This document shows, piece after piece, positions 27,507 to 38,295 of a stretch of DNA of 64,000 nt. Source of the stretch: Paracoccus sp. JM45 (GTDB lineage Bacteria > Pseudomonadota > Alphaproteobacteria > Rhodobacterales > Rhodobacteraceae); NCBI RefSeq assembly GCF_003590715.1, contig NZ_QQVY01000004.1, positions 264,560-328,559 of the forward strand. Reading direction: 5' to 3'. The notes beneath the pieces were generated by a model, which was given only the letters and a program-made list of their open reading frames with translations, ran no database searches and was not told the origin of the DNA. Within the stretch, counting starts at the first letter, position 1. Each line of letters begins with the position of its first letter. The translations under genes were made by a program, and so were the position numbers.

Positions 27507-28199
27507 TCAGCCAAGGGCATATCCGGTGCCGCGCACCGTGCGCACCGGATTGTCGCCGCCATTCTGCATTAGCGCCTTGCGTAGACGTCCGACATGGACG
27601 TCGATGGTGCGGGTATCGACATAGATGTCGCGCCCCCAGACCCGATCCAGCAGCTGTTCACGCGTCCAGACACGTCCGGGCTTTTCCATCAGTGTGGACA
27701 GCAGACGGAATTCGGTCGGCCCCAGATGCAAAGCCTGACCTGCACGGAACACGCGGTGTTCCGATGCGTCCAGTATGATATCCGAAAAACTAAGACGTTC
27801 ACCCATGCTTGCTGGACGCGTGCGGCGCAACTGGGTGCGCAGACGGGCCATCAGCTCGACCACGGAATAGGGTTTGACGACGTAATCATCGGCACCCGTT
27901 TCAAGGCCGCGCACACGGTCGACTTCTTCGGCGCGGGCGGACAGCATGATGATGGGGATATTACGGGTCGAGGGGTCTGCCTTGACCTGACGGCACACCT
28001 CGATTCCCGATACCTTGGGCAACATCCAGTCCAGCACGATCAGGTCGGGCATCTCTTCCTGAACCAGCAACAGCGCATCCTCGCCGTTGTCGGCCACCAC
28101 GCACTCGAAGCCTTCGGCTTCGAGATTGTAGTGCAGGACCTCGCGTTGCGCGCCCTCATCTTCGACGATCAAAACGCAGGGGGCCTGACGGGACATCAT
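27507..28199 (-). CDS. phoB: Phosphate regulon response regulator
   Basis: 230 residues: receiver domain (about 8-122) with acceptor D57 in VLDWMLP and K near 109, then an OmpR-type winged helix (about 135-228) with the recognition region EQLLDRVWGRDIYVDTRTIDVHVGRLR. It should bind Pho boxes such as the one before pstS when phosphorylated by PhoR. The start ATG overlaps the phoU stop (TGATG). The partner kinase gene phoR is not in the window. Confidence 0.95.
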   Translation of the reverse strand: MMSRQAPCVLIVEDEGAQREVLHYNLEAEGFECVVADNGEDALLLVQEEMPDLIVLDWMLPKVSGIEVCRQVKADPSTRNIPIIMLSARAEEVDRVRGLETGADDYVVKPYSVVELMARLRTQLRRTRPASMGERLSFSDIILDASEHRVFRAGQALHLGPTEFRLLSTLMEKPGRVWTREQLLDRVWGRDIYVDTRTIDVHVGRLRKALMQNGGDNPVRTVRGTGYALG

Positions 28200-28918
28200 C
28201 AAGCCCTCTCGGTCGGGGTGACCATGGGGACGCTGTTGCCTTTGGGGCGCGCCTCCTCGGGCAGTTCGCCCGTGACCAGATAGATCACCTGTTCCGCGAT
28301 CGAGGTCGCATGATCGCCCATCCGCTCGACGTTCTTGGCGATGAAATGCAGGTGCATGCAGGACGTGATATTGCGCGGATCTTCCATCATATGGGTCAGA
28401 AATTCGCGGAACAACGCGTTATACATCTGGTCCACCTCAAGATCGCGCTGCCGCACGTCCTGCGCCAGTTCGGCGTCGCGGCGGATATAGCTGTCCAGCG
28501 CATCCTGCAGCATCTTGTTGACGGCCGTGCTCATCCGGCGCAGCGCCATGCCGGCACCTTCGATGGCGGGCATCTGGGCCAGAACCTCGGTGCGTTTGGC
28601 CATATTCTTGGCGTAATCGCCCACCCGTTCCAGCGAGGCCGAAATCTTGATCACGGCCAGCACCATCCGCAAATCGGTGGCGGTGGGCGCGCGCAGGGCG
28701 ATCAGGCGGGCCGCATCTTCGTTGATCTGGACTTCCAGCGCATCGATGGCCTTATCGCGGCGGCGCACGTCGTCGGCCAGTTCTTCGTCGTTGGTGTCAA
28801 GCGCGGTCGAGGCATCGATGATCGAGGCTTCCACCATGCCACCCATTTTGACAACCAGCGCCTGGATCGTTTCCAGATCGCGGTCGAACGCCGATGAGAT
28901 ATGCTTGTCGCGGTTCAT
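28199..28918 (-). CDS. phoU: Phosphate transport/signalling regulator PhoU
   Basis: 239-residue all-helical protein of two similar three-helix bundles. Family marks are SAFDRDLETIQ, DVRRRDKAIDALE near residue 55, a repeat of this acidic pattern as DVRQRDLEVDQMY, and the NVERMGDHATSIAE segment near the C-terminus that binds metal. It links Pst transport activity to PhoR/PhoB signalling. Sits between pstB and phoB, 20 bases after pstB. Confidence 0.95.
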   Translation of the reverse strand: MNRDKHISSAFDRDLETIQALVVKMGGMVEASIIDASTALDTNDEELADDVRRRDKAIDALEVQINEDAARLIALRAPTATDLRMVLAVIKISASLERVGDYAKNMAKRTEVLAQMPAIEGAGMALRRMSTAVNKMLQDALDSYIRRDAELAQDVRQRDLEVDQMYNALFREFLTHMMEDPRNITSCMHLHFIAKNVERMGDHATSIAEQVIYLVTGELPEEARPKGNSVPMVTPTERA

Positions 28919-28938
28919 GGTCGCTTCCTTCTGTCGGC

Positions 28939-29736
28939 TTAACCGATACGTCCCGAGATATAGGCCTCGGTCCGGCTGTCACGAGGTTTGGTAAAGATGT
29001 CGTCCGTATCGCCGTATTCCACCAGATTGCCCAGATGGAAGAAGGCGGTTTTCTGGCTGACGCGGGCCGCCTGCTGCATCGAGTGGGTCACGATCACCAC
29101 CGAAAACTGGCTGCGCAGCTGGTCGATCAGTTCTTCCACCTGACTGGTGGCAATCGGGTCCAGCGCCGAACAGGGTTCGTCCATCAACAACACCTCGGGG
29201 GCGGTTGCGACAGCACGGGCGATGCACAGACGCTGTTGCTGGCCGCCCGACAGACCGGTGCCAGGTTCGTGCAGACGGTCCTTGACCTCGTTCCACAGGG
29301 CGGCGCCGCGCAGGCTGCTTTCGACGATTTCTTCCAGTTCGGACTTGTTGCGGGCCAGACCGTGGATGCGGGGGCCGTAAGCGACGTTGTCAAAGATCGA
29401 CTTGGGGAAAGGGTTCGGCTTCTGGAACACCATACCGACCTTGGCGCGCAGCTGCACGGGATCGACGCGGCGGTCATAGATGTCATCACCGTCGATGCGG
29501 ATTTCGCCTTCCATGCGGGCGATGTCGATGGTGTCGTTCATCCGGTTGATGCAGCGCAGGAAGGTCGATTTACCGCAGCCCGACGGACCGATGAAAGCGG
29601 TGACCGTCTTGTCCTGGATTTCGACATTCACGTCTTTGATGGCATGTTTTTCGCCATAATAGACCTGCACATTCCGGGCCGAGATCTTGATGTCTTGCTG
29701 GCTCACGGCGCTCTCCGTTCGGGTCGTGTCATACAT
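28939..29736 (-). CDS. pstB: Phosphate ABC transporter ATP-binding protein
   Basis: 265-residue ATPase with Walker [10 protein letters not shown], the family-specific [15 protein letters not shown] segment, signature [14 protein letters not shown], Walker [14 protein letters not shown] and switch [12 protein letters not shown]. It energises PstCA. The start ATG is 11 bases after an AGGAG; no better start is visible. Confidence 0.95.
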   Translation of the reverse strand: MYDTTRTESAVSQQDIKISARNVQVYYGEKHAIKDVNVEIQDKTVTAFIGPSGCGKSTFLRCINRMNDTIDIARMEGEIRIDGDDIYDRRVDPVQLRAKVGMVFQKPNPFPKSIFDNVAYGPRIHGLARNKSELEEIVESSLRGAALWNEVKDRLHEPGTGLSGGQQQRLCIARAVATAPEVLLMDEPCSALDPIATSQVEELIDQLRSQFSVVIVTHSMQQAARVSQKTAFFHLGNLVEYGDTDDIFTKPRDSRTEAYISGRIG

Positions 29737-29761
29737 TGTTCTACAAGCTCCTTGGCGCCGG

Positions 29762-31111
29762 TTACCAACGGCGCTCGAACTTGCGGCGAAGATAGATGGC
29801 CAGCAGGTTCATGCACAGAAGGAAGATCAGCAAGATGATAATGGCGCCCGATGCCCGTTCGACAAAAGCGGGGTCGGACCGCTGCGTCCAGTTATAGATC
29901 TGGACCGGCAGGGCGGATGCGGGGTCAAACAGACCTTCGGGGGGGGCTGCGGGGAATTCGCGGACAAAGGCAACCATACCGATCAGCAGCAAGGGTGCGG
30001 TTTCGCCCAAAGCCTGCGCCAGACCAAGAATGGTACCGGTCAGGATGCCGGGCATGGCCAGCGGCAGGACGTGGTGGAAGACCGATTGCATCTTGGATGC
30101 CCCGACGCCAAGTGCCGCATCCCGGATCGACGGCGGCACAGCCTTCAGCGCCGCGCGGGTCGAAATAATGATGGTGGGCAGCGTCATCAGCGTCAGTACC
30201 AGACCGCCAACGATGGGGGCCGATTGCGGCAGACCCGCAAAGTTGATGAAGACGGCCAGACCAAGGATACCGAAGACGATGGACGGCACGGCGGCCAGAT
30301 TTGCGATATTCACCTCAATCACATCGGTCAGGCGATTCTTGGGGGCAAATTCCTCAAGATAGATCGAGGCCGCGACCCCGATCGGCACCGACAGGAACAA
30401 GACGACCAGCATCATATACAGCGATCCCAGGATCGCGACACCGACGCCTGCTGCCTCGGGGCGTTGGTCGGATGCGTCGGGATTGGTGATGAATTCACGG
30501 TTGAAGCGCGTAACCAGCACTCCATCCTCGGCCAGCGCATCGGCCAGCATCAGCTGCTGGGGCGAGGTGTTGCTGTCGCGTGCCGCACTCTCCTGCGTAA
30601 CGCGACCCTTGAAGTAACCGTCGATCCGGCCATTCACCAGCACGTTCACATCGACCGTCTGACCGATCAGTTCGGGGTCGTTCAACACACGGCTGCGAAG
30701 CTGGGCCGATGCCTCTTTGGAGACAAGTCCCTTGATGTCGCTTTCGGCCAGCCCCTCGATCTGGGTGTCCATATTGCGTACGGCGACATCCAGCGCATCA
30801 TCCAGCACACGGCCATATGACAGCGTCAGCACTTTGGCCATTTCCGCCGGATCGCGGTTACCCTTGGGGTCCAGACGTTCGGCGGTCAGCGCGACAGGCA
30901 TCGACAGATAAGTCTGGCGGAAGGCCCCCGATCCGTCGCGCACAATGGTGGTAACCAGCACCAGCAGCGCAACGACCGCGATGCAGATGGCAGCCGCACC
31001 ATAGGCGCGAAAGCGTTTTTCGGCAGCATTGCGGCGACGGGTGCGCGCACCGGTTTCGAAAAGCGAGGTTTTCTGCGTTTTCTGCGGGGCGTGGTTCGAC
31101 ATATCGGTCAT
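29762..31111 (-). CDS. pstA: Phosphate ABC transporter permease PstA
   Basis: 449 residues, longer than E. coli PstA (~296), because a ~150-residue polar segment lies between the first helix (about 35-60) and the permease core. That segment should be periplasmic. The core has the EAA-type loop [21 protein letters not shown] and the C-terminal [13 protein letters not shown]...RRKFERRW. The long form is known in alphaproteobacteria. The ATG at 31111 overlaps the pstC stop (ATGA). Confidence 0.93.
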   Translation of the reverse strand: MTDMSNHAPQKTQKTSLFETGARTRRRNAAEKRFRAYGAAAICIAVVALLVLVTTIVRDGSGAFRQTYLSMPVALTAERLDPKGNRDPAEMAKVLTLSYGRVLDDALDVAVRNMDTQIEGLAESDIKGLVSKEASAQLRSRVLNDPELIGQTVDVNVLVNGRIDGYFKGRVTQESAARDSNTSPQQLMLADALAEDGVLVTRFNREFITNPDASDQRPEAAGVGVAILGSLYMMLVVLFLSVPIGVAASIYLEEFAPKNRLTDVIEVNIANLAAVPSIVFGILGLAVFINFAGLPQSAPIVGGLVLTLMTLPTIIISTRAALKAVPPSIRDAALGVGASKMQSVFHHVLPLAMPGILTGTILGLAQALGETAPLLLIGMVAFVREFPAAPPEGLFDPASALPVQIYNWTQRSDPAFVERASGAIIILLIFLLCMNLLAIYLRRKFERRW

Positions 31112-32313
31112 TCGTACTGCTCGCGATATTTGCGCACGATGATCAGCGCGACAATGTTGAGGCATAGGGTGATGACGAACAGCGTCAGACCCAAGGCAAA
31201 GGCAACCAGCGTTTCAGGGGACGAAAAGTCGTTGTCGCCGGTCAACTGGCTGACGATCTTGACGGTGATGGTGGTCATCGCCTCGAATGGGTTCAGGCTC
31301 ATGGTGGCGGCGGCACCGGCCCCCAGCACCACGATCATCGTTTCACCGATGGCGCGGCTTGCGGCCAGCAAAACGGCACCGACGATGCCGGGCAACGCTG
31401 CGGGCATGACCACCTGCCGCACGGTTTCGGATGGCGTTGACCCAAGGCCCAAAGCCGCATCGCGCAGGCTTTGCGGCACTGCGTTGATGATGTCATCCGA
31501 CAGCGAACTGACAAAGGGGATTAGCATGATACCCATGACCAGACCCGCGGTCAGCACCGATGATGCAGAATTGCCCAGACCCAGCGGCTGCGCGATCCAG
31601 TCACGCAGCATCGGACCGACGGTGATCAGGGCGAAAAGACCGTAAACGATGGTCGGAATACCTGCCAGCAACTCAACCATGGGTTTGGCAAAGCTGCGGA
31701 TACGTGGGCTGGCATATTCCGACAGATAGATCGCGGCAAACAAACCGGTAGGAACCGCCACAACCAATGCAATGAAAGAGATATAAAGCGTGCCCCACAA
31801 CAGCGGCAGCATGCCCAGTTGGGAATTGCCGTCAAAGCGGGGTGTCCATTCCAGACCGAAGAAGAATTCGTGCCAGCTGTATTTCTGGAAGAAACTGCCG
31901 GTTTCGAAGATCAGCGACAGGACAATACCAAGCGTGGTCGCAATGGCGATCATCGAACACAGAATCAGCAGCGTCAGGATGATCCGTTCGACCGTGTTGC
32001 GGGCCTTGAATTGCGGTGTGACGCGGGTGATGCCGAAACCAAGGCCTATGATGGCGACAGCAAGAACGGCAAGGCCGACCAGCCCGCCGCTTTCGGACCC
32101 GATCAGGCCCGCCATACGCAAAACCGCGGCAAGAAGGATCACAATAGCTGCAGGAGCGAAAGCGGTCAGTGCAACGCTAAGGCCGTGATAGGTGGGACGG
32201 CTGTGCAACTGGCGGACATCGGACCCGACGGTCCCGAATGCACGGTTACGGCCGATCAGATATCCGGCGACGGCCAAAAACAGGCTGGCGATCATAGCCC
32301 AGGACAGTGGCAT
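31108..32313 (-). CDS. pstC: Phosphate ABC transporter permease PstC
   Basis: 401 residues. An N-terminal region with three helices (1-110) precedes the canonical permease core that begins near RNTVERIILTLLILCS. Core marks are FFFGLEWTPRFDG, LLWGTLYISFIAL and the loop RDAALGLGSTPSETVRQVVMP. The extra N-terminal helices occur in many alphaproteobacterial PstC proteins. It forms the membrane channel with PstA. Confidence 0.93.
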   Translation of the reverse strand: MPLSWAMIASLFLAVAGYLIGRNRAFGTVGSDVRQLHSRPTYHGLSVALTAFAPAAIVILLAAVLRMAGLIGSESGGLVGLAVLAVAIIGLGFGITRVTPQFKARNTVERIILTLLILCSMIAIATTLGIVLSLIFETGSFFQKYSWHEFFFGLEWTPRFDGNSQLGMLPLLWGTLYISFIALVVAVPTGLFAAIYLSEYASPRIRSFAKPMVELLAGIPTIVYGLFALITVGPMLRDWIAQPLGLGNSASSVLTAGLVMGIMLIPFVSSLSDDIINAVPQSLRDAALGLGSTPSETVRQVVMPAALPGIVGAVLLAASRAIGETMIVVLGAGAAATMSLNPFEAMTTITVKIVSQLTGDNDFSSPETLVAFALGLTLFVITLCLNIVALIIVRKYREQYE

Positions 32314-32345
32314 CCGGCTGTTCCTTGCTGGAAAGGGAAAAAGAC

Positions 32346-32374
32346 GGGCCGCACGGCAATCTGCCGCGCGGCCC
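32346..32374 (-). terminator. Hairpin between pstS and pstC (partial terminator or mRNA stabiliser)
   Basis: GGGCCGC (32346-32352) pairs with GCGGCCC (32368-32374), and an inner CGGCA / TGCCG stem continues it. On the minus strand it is followed by GTCTTTTTC, which has a short T-run, so part of the transcripts may stop here. This would give more PstS than membrane components. Confidence 0.65.
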
Positions 32375-32384
32375 GAAGACCATT

Positions 32385-33410
32385 TTATTGCATCGTCGCT
32401 TCGTCAGCGACAGCGGTCTGGGTTGCTTCGAGTTCGGGATCCGACACCAGACCATATTCGGCTAGCGGGCCGTCGGGACCTGCAATCTCGTCCGAGACGA
32501 AGAATTCAGCGAATTCCTTGACGCCCGGGATTTCGGCAATGTGGGCTTTTTTCACATACATGAACAGCGGGCGCGACACGGGATATTCGCCCGAAGCGAT
32601 GGTCTCGGTCGACGGCAGGACGCCCGACATGGTCGCAACCTGCAGCGTGTCGGTGTTGTTCTCATAGAATGACAGACCGAAGACACCGATACCATTGGGC
32701 GAGCTGTTGATGCGTGCCAGCGTTTCCGTGTAATCGCCGTCGATGTCGACCGATTTGCCATCGGTGCGCAGCGTCATGCAGGCAGCTTCGGCGTCGTCTT
32801 CGCCCATTTCGGCGGTAAAGACCTCAAGCGCGCCGCTGTCTTCACAACCCTGCAGGATGACTTTTTCCTCGAACACTTCGCGGGTGCCGTGACGGGTGCC
32901 CGGAACGAAGGCCAGAATTTCCTGATCGGCCAGATCGGGGTTCACTTCCGACCAGTTGGCGGCGGTGTTGTCGACGATCTTGCCGTCCTGAACGACCTTG
33001 GCCGACAGAGCCTTGAACCAGTCGGTCGGGGTGAATTCGAAAGCATTGCCGTCAGCCAGGTTCGCGAAGACGATCCCGTCATAACCGATGCGGACTTCCA
33101 TGATGTCGGTCACGCCGTTGGCTGCGCATTCCTCGACTTCGCTGTCGCGGATCGAGCGGCTGGAGTTGGCGATGTCGATGGTGTTTTCACCGACGCCTTC
33201 ACAGAAACGGCGCAGACCGGTGGACGAACCGCCAGATTCCACGACCGGCGTGCCAAAATCGCTGTTTTCACCGAAGAGTTCGGCCACGATGGTCGAATAG
33301 GGCAGCACGGTCGAGGACCCTGCAACCTGCACCTGATCACGGGCAGCAGCAGCACCAGCCGTCAGGGCGATGACGGAAATTGCGGTTGCGGTAAAGCCGA
33401 TGGTCTTCAT
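32385..33410 (-). CDS. pstS: Phosphate-binding periplasmic protein
   Basis: 341 residues with signal peptide (MKTIGFTATAISVIALTAGAAAA). The mature start VQVAGSSTVLPYSTIVAE and the later SGGSSTGLRRFCEG contain the phosphate-contacting Ser/Thr and Gly residues of the PstS family, and FVPGTRHGTREVFEE is a further ligand segment. The ATG at 33410 has GGAG 7 bases upstream; a more distal ATG would add residues before the signal peptide. First gene of the Pho-box-controlled operon. Confidence 0.95.
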   Translation of the reverse strand: MKTIGFTATAISVIALTAGAAAARDQVQVAGSSTVLPYSTIVAELFGENSDFGTPVVESGGSSTGLRRFCEGVGENTIDIANSSRSIRDSEVEECAANGVTDIMEVRIGYDGIVFANLADGNAFEFTPTDWFKALSAKVVQDGKIVDNTAANWSEVNPDLADQEILAFVPGTRHGTREVFEEKVILQGCEDSGALEVFTAEMGEDDAEAACMTLRTDGKSVDIDGDYTETLARINSSPNGIGVFGLSFYENNTDTLQVATMSGVLPSTETIASGEYPVSRPLFMYVKKAHIAEIPGVKEFAEFFVSDEIAGPDGPLAEYGLVSDPELEATQTAVADEATMQ

Positions 33411-33487
33411 TTGTGTTCTCCGAAACTGGATTGAACTGAATGTCATGACGGCAGGGTTAGTAACTTCAGGTGACGGCTATGTATGAT

Positions 33488-33509
33488 TTTCGTGACAATT
33501 ATATGACAG
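33488..33509 (-). promoter_or_regulatory. Pho box (PhoB binding site) upstream of pstS
   Basis: On the minus strand the site reads CTGTCATATAA followed by TTGTCACGAAA: two 11-base units with near-consensus CTGTCAT and TTGTCAC cores. It ends about 75 bases before the pstS start. This should let PhoB activate the whole pstSCAB-phoU-phoB operon under phosphate starvation. Confidence 0.88.
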
Positions 33510-33529
33510 CGCGACTTGGTGCCAAATAT

Positions 33530-33561
33530 GAAAAAGCCCCCGCATCTTTCGATACGGGAGC
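33530..33561 (-). terminator. Intrinsic terminator of thyX
   Basis: On the minus strand GCTCCCGTATC and GATGCGGGGGC form an 11-bp stem (two G-U pairs) closed by a GAAA tetraloop and followed by TTTTTC. It lies 25 bases after the thyX stop and just upstream of the Pho box of the next operon. Confidence 0.88.
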
Positions 33562-33585
33562 CGTTCATCAGCAATTATTGGCGTT

Positions 33586-34491
33586 TTAGCCCCAAGCCTC
33601 TTGGAATTCGCGCCATTCGCGTGCGCTCATTCCGCTGTCTTCTTGTGTGACAGTCTCGCCTGCAAGGCGACGTTTCAGGACGGTTGCGGCCTGCGCCGAC
33701 AGGCTGACGGCATCCATCCGGTAATCGCGGAAGGCACCATAAGCCGCCGGAACCCAGTCCTTGACGATGTCGCACATGACATCCGCATAGGCGCGGATCT
33801 CGTATTGTGCGTGGCTGTCGGCACGCAGGCGCAAGAAGTGCAACAGGTTGTGCAGATCGACCTTCCAGTACCACTGCGTATAGATATTGGTCGGCAGATT
33901 CATCCGTGCCAGTTCGCGCGCCAAGCCTTGCTGCCCGTCCTGTGACAGCATGGATTCGTAATTGTCATAGCTGCGCATCGAATCCTCACGCAGCAGGTTC
34001 AACACGCGCTGCGCTTCCTCGCCCTGCAGGACCTGACCGCGGCCTTGATGGTTCTGGCTGGATTGCGCGGCCAGCTGATCCTCGGCCGGAATATAGAATT
34101 CACGGTCCATCACCGAATAGCGCCCGGAATATTCGTTGATATTGGCGGTGCGGTGGCGGATCCACTGGCGGGCGACAAAGACCGGCAGCTTGACGTGCAG
34201 CTTGACCTCGCACATTTCGAACGGCGTCGAATGCCAGTGGCGCATCAGATAACGGATCAGACCTTCGTCGTTCTGGACCGACTTGGTGCCCGTGCCATAG
34301 CTGACGCGCGCTGCCTGACAGATGGCAGCGTCATCCCCCATATAATCGATCACGCGAACAAAGCCGTGGTCCAGCACCGGATGGGCGGTATACAGATGTT
34401 GTTCCATGCCCTCGGCAACGGCCCGCAAAGTCTGGCGGGGGGATTGGCGTTGGCTGTCGATCTCGGCCTGCTGTTCGGGCGTCAGGGGCAT
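33586..34491 (-). CDS. thyX: Flavin-dependent thymidylate synthase
   Basis: 301 residues. The ThyX motif is complete: RHRTANINEYSGR at residues 112-124. The enzyme makes dTMP from dUMP using methylene-tetrahydrofolate and FAD. The C-terminal half also has the nucleotide-site segment around LLHFLRLRADSHAQYEIRAYA. The ATG at 34491 (MPLTPEQQ) has AGAGGA about 6 bases upstream; an ATG 36 bases earlier has none. Divergent from gloA. Confidence 0.95.
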   Translation of the reverse strand: MPLTPEQQAEIDSQRQSPRQTLRAVAEGMEQHLYTAHPVLDHGFVRVIDYMGDDAAICQAARVSYGTGTKSVQNDEGLIRYLMRHWHSTPFEMCEVKLHVKLPVFVARQWIRHRTANINEYSGRYSVMDREFYIPAEDQLAAQSSQNHQGRGQVLQGEEAQRVLNLLREDSMRSYDNYESMLSQDGQQGLARELARMNLPTNIYTQWYWKVDLHNLLHFLRLRADSHAQYEIRAYADVMCDIVKDWVPAAYGAFRDYRMDAVSLSAQAATVLKRRLAGETVTQEDSGMSAREWREFQEAWG

Positions 34492-34632
34492 GGCGGTCCT
34501 CTTGGATGGAAGGCCTTCCTTTGACATGCGGGGGCGACGCTTTCAACTGTCGCGGAACTGCTTCGTCCGCCGAATGTTGCGCACGGAGAAACCGCGTGAC
34601 AGTCTGCGCGACGAAAGCGACAGGAGATATCT

Positions 34633-35061
34633 ATGAAAATCCGCTATTTGCACACGATGCTTCGCGTCAAGGATCTGGAAAAGACGATGGCGTTTTTTAA
34701 TCTGCTGGGTTTGCAGCAGACAAAGCGCATCGATAACGAGGAAGGCCGCTTTTCTTTGGTCTTCATGGCGGCTGAAGGACAGCCCGAATGCCCCGTTGAA
34801 CTGACCTATAACTGGGATGGCGACGAAGGCTTGCCCTCGGACAGCCGTCACTTCGGGCATCTGGCCTATCGGGTCGAAAATATCTATGACCTGTGCCAGA
34901 CCCTGATGGATGCCGGCGTGACAATCAACCGCCCGCCGCGCGACGGCCATATGGCCTTTGTCCGCAGCCCCGACAACGTCTCGATCGAGCTGTTGCATGC
35001 CGGTAAGCCTTTGCCCCCGCAAGAGCCTTGGGCCAGCATGGAAAACACCGGTCACTGGTAA
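34633..35061 (+). CDS. gloA: Lactoylglutathione lyase (glyoxalase I)
   Basis: 142 residues, close to bacterial GloA length. RYLHTMLRVKDLEKTMAFF at the start carries metal ligand His7. ELTYNWD includes the second-module Glu, GHLAYRVENIYD the His, and SIELLHAG the last Glu. These four make the Ni/Zn site. It converts the methylglyoxal-glutathione hemithioacetal to lactoylglutathione. A good GGAG lies 9 bases upstream. Confidence 0.93.
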   Translation: MKIRYLHTMLRVKDLEKTMAFFNLLGLQQTKRIDNEEGRFSLVFMAAEGQPECPVELTYNWDGDEGLPSDSRHFGHLAYRVENIYDLCQTLMDAGVTINRPPRDGHMAFVRSPDNVSIELLHAGKPLPPQEPWASMENTGHW

Positions 35062-35097
35062 AAAAACCGTCGCGCGCAGCCGTGGGGTGCGCGCGGT
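35060..35097 (-). terminator. Bidirectional terminator between gloA and the LdtR-like gene
   Basis: ACCGTCGCGCGCA (35066-35078) pairs with TGCGCGCGGT (35088-35097), with one bulged base pair region. On the minus strand it is followed by seven T residues, so it ends the LdtR-like gene; it also lies right after the gloA stop. Confidence 0.8.
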
Positions 35098-35103
35098 GAC
35101 ACG

Positions 35104-35661
35104 CTAATAGATATAGCGGATCTGATCCGTCCAGAAACGTTCGATCCGGCGGTTCTGCAGATTGACCAGATCCAGCATCGGGTCCTCTAGCACTCCCGAC
35201 ATGGCCAGTCCCTTGGCGTGACGGATGAACATCTGGCGCACCATGTCGCGGACCATCTGGCCTTCTTCGGACAGACGGACCCGCACAGAACGACGATCGG
35301 AATCGCAGCGTTCGTGGTGGATATAGCCCATCGCCACCAGCTTTTTCAGATTATAGCTTACGTTTGATCCCTGATACATACCGCGGGACCGCAACTCTCC
35401 GGCTGATACCTCGGCCTCGCCCAGATTATACAGGATCATCGCCTGTACGGGCGTCAGATCGCCGTGATGCAGGCGTTCGAATTCGTCCTTGATCATATCC
35501 AGCATCAGCCTGTGCATCCGTTCCAGCAGCTGCAAGGATTCCAGATAGGCCGAGGTCATATCCGACACGACATCGGCGGTATGGGAATGATCGGTCGTCG
35601 GGCGCGTTTCGCGTGGGGCGGGTGCGAGCATGGCGGTAAGATGTCCTGTCCTGTTCGTCAT
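35104..35661 (-). CDS. MarR-family regulator, LdtR-like
   Basis: 185 residues with a MarR winged helix. YLESLQLLERMHRLMLDMIKDEF, the recognition part GSNVSYNLKKLVAMGYIHHERCDSDRRSVRV and the ending IERFWTDQIRYIY closely resemble LdtR of Rhizobiales/Liberibacter, which controls an L,D-transpeptidase and stress genes. The first ~30 residues are variable; the start could also be the ATG at 35631, and neither has a clear ribosome site. No transpeptidase gene is in the window. Confidence 0.85.
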   Translation of the reverse strand: MTNRTGHLTAMLAPAPRETRPTTDHSHTADVVSDMTSAYLESLQLLERMHRLMLDMIKDEFERLHHGDLTPVQAMILYNLGEAEVSAGELRSRGMYQGSNVSYNLKKLVAMGYIHHERCDSDRRSVRVRLSEEGQMVRDMVRQMFIRHAKGLAMSGVLEDPMLDLVNLQNRRIERFWTDQIRYIY

Positions 35662-35735
35662 GACCTGACAATCGCGGATAAATGACAATCTTCAGTTAAT
35701 TTACCCCCGCCCCATGCGTGGATTTCAGAACAATT

Positions 35736-36039
35736 TTATCTATCTGCTGAAAACCGCGCGTTGGCGTGATGTGAAATGCGGTCCAGCAGCGGCGCGAACA
35801 TCACCGAGGCAGGATCGCGGATGCCTGCTTCATCTTCACCGATACGCGCCGTGACCCACAGATACAGGTCCTGATCGTTTTCACCCAGCATGCGTTCATA
35901 CAGGTTCAAATCATCTGCTGATAAATCTGCCAGATGATCATCCGCGAAATGGCCCAGAATTAGGTCCATTTCCTTCATACCACGACGCCAACTGCGCATA
36001 TGCAGCCGCTTTAGCCGGTTTTCGGGGGTTTCCATCGTC

Positions 36040-36047
<8 letters not shown>
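35736..36047 (-). CDS. sdhE: FAD assembly factor SdhE (succinate dehydrogenase)
   Basis: 103 residues. The conserved RGMKEMD (RGxxExD type) sits near residue 22, followed by the acidic helix pattern LYERMLGENDQDLYLWV. SdhE helps attach FAD covalently to SdhA. It overlaps the end of the upstream HTH gene by 8 bases. Length and helix pattern fit the family. The sdh genes themselves are outside the window. Confidence 0.9.
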
Positions 36048-37668
<1,621 letters not shown>

Positions 37669-37722
37669 GGCGCAGTGGGGCGCGTTGAGGTCATGAACGA
37701 AGACATAAGGAAAGGATCCATC

Positions 37723-38109
37723 ATGCTGCCCCATAACACCATGGTGGTCGTCGCTGACGGCCATTCCGCGACCATATTCCGCAATACCGCCAAATACGGG
37801 CTGGAATTGTCCCCGACCGAACATCTGACGCCGAATTCCCTGTCGAACCCTGCAACCATCGCAGTCAATGACGAGGCATCCGAAAGCGAGGATCAGGACG
37901 AGGCAGATTTTGCTGTCAAACTGACGCATCGCCTGAACACGATGATGCTGCAGAACAAGCTGGACGACGTCGCGATCATTGCTGATCCATCTACGCTGGG
38001 GGTCATGCGCAAGCATTACCACAAGGAATTGCAATTCCGCCTGCGTAAAGAGGTGGCCAAGACTATGACCAATTCCGACATCCGGACCGTGGAAACCGCG
38101 CTGAACTGA
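37723..38109 (+). CDS. Host attachment family protein
   Basis: 128 residues resembling the family annotated as 'protein required for attachment to host cells' (Host_attach). TMVVVADGHSATIFRN at the start, an acidic middle, and VAIIADPSTLGVMRKHYHKEL followed by a basic helix ending in TVETAL. The fold is related to eRF1 domain-2/RNase H-like stress proteins. True function is unclear; 'attachment' comes from an Agrobacterium report for the family. Start chosen by AAGGA about 8 bases upstream. Confidence 0.82.
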   Translation: MLPHNTMVVVADGHSATIFRNTAKYGLELSPTEHLTPNSLSNPATIAVNDEASESEDQDEADFAVKLTHRLNTMMLQNKLDDVAIIADPSTLGVMRKHYHKELQFRLRKEVAKTMTNSDIRTVETALN

Positions 38110-38127
38110 TTGCTGACCGATTTGAAT

Positions 38128-38157
38128 AAAGGGCGCCCTGATCAGGGCGCCCTTTTT
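38128..38157 (+). terminator. Strong intrinsic terminator
   Basis: AAAGGGCGCCCTGATCAGGG... forms a perfect self-complementary stem (AGGGCGCCCTGA / TCAGGGCGCCCT) followed by TTTTT. Ends the host-attachment gene; the small membrane protein gene converges from the other side. Confidence 0.88.
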
Positions 38158-38160
38158 GCA

Positions 38161-38238
38161 TCAGAAGATGCCCAAGACATATAGAATGATGATCACAACG
38201 ACCGGAATGCCCAGAAACCAAGCGACGATACCCTTCAT
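38161..38238 (-). CDS. 25-residue single-helix membrane protein
   Basis: A very short gene: ATG at 38238, TGA at 38161-38163, with a perfect AAGGAG seven bases before the start. The product begins MKGIVAWFLGIP, continues as a purely hydrophobic helix (VVVIIILYVLGIF) and ends there. One transmembrane helix with a Lys at the N-terminus, Trp and Tyr near the interfaces. It sits between bdhA (upstream on the same strand) and the terminator of the convergent gene, so it could be co-transcribed with bdhA. Function unknown. Confidence 0.72.
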   Translation of the reverse strand: MKGIVAWFLGIPVVVIIILYVLGIF

Positions 38239-38295
38239 GGCGTTTCTCCTTACGCACAATATGACGGGTAACGCGGCCTATGGTCGCAGGTTCCC

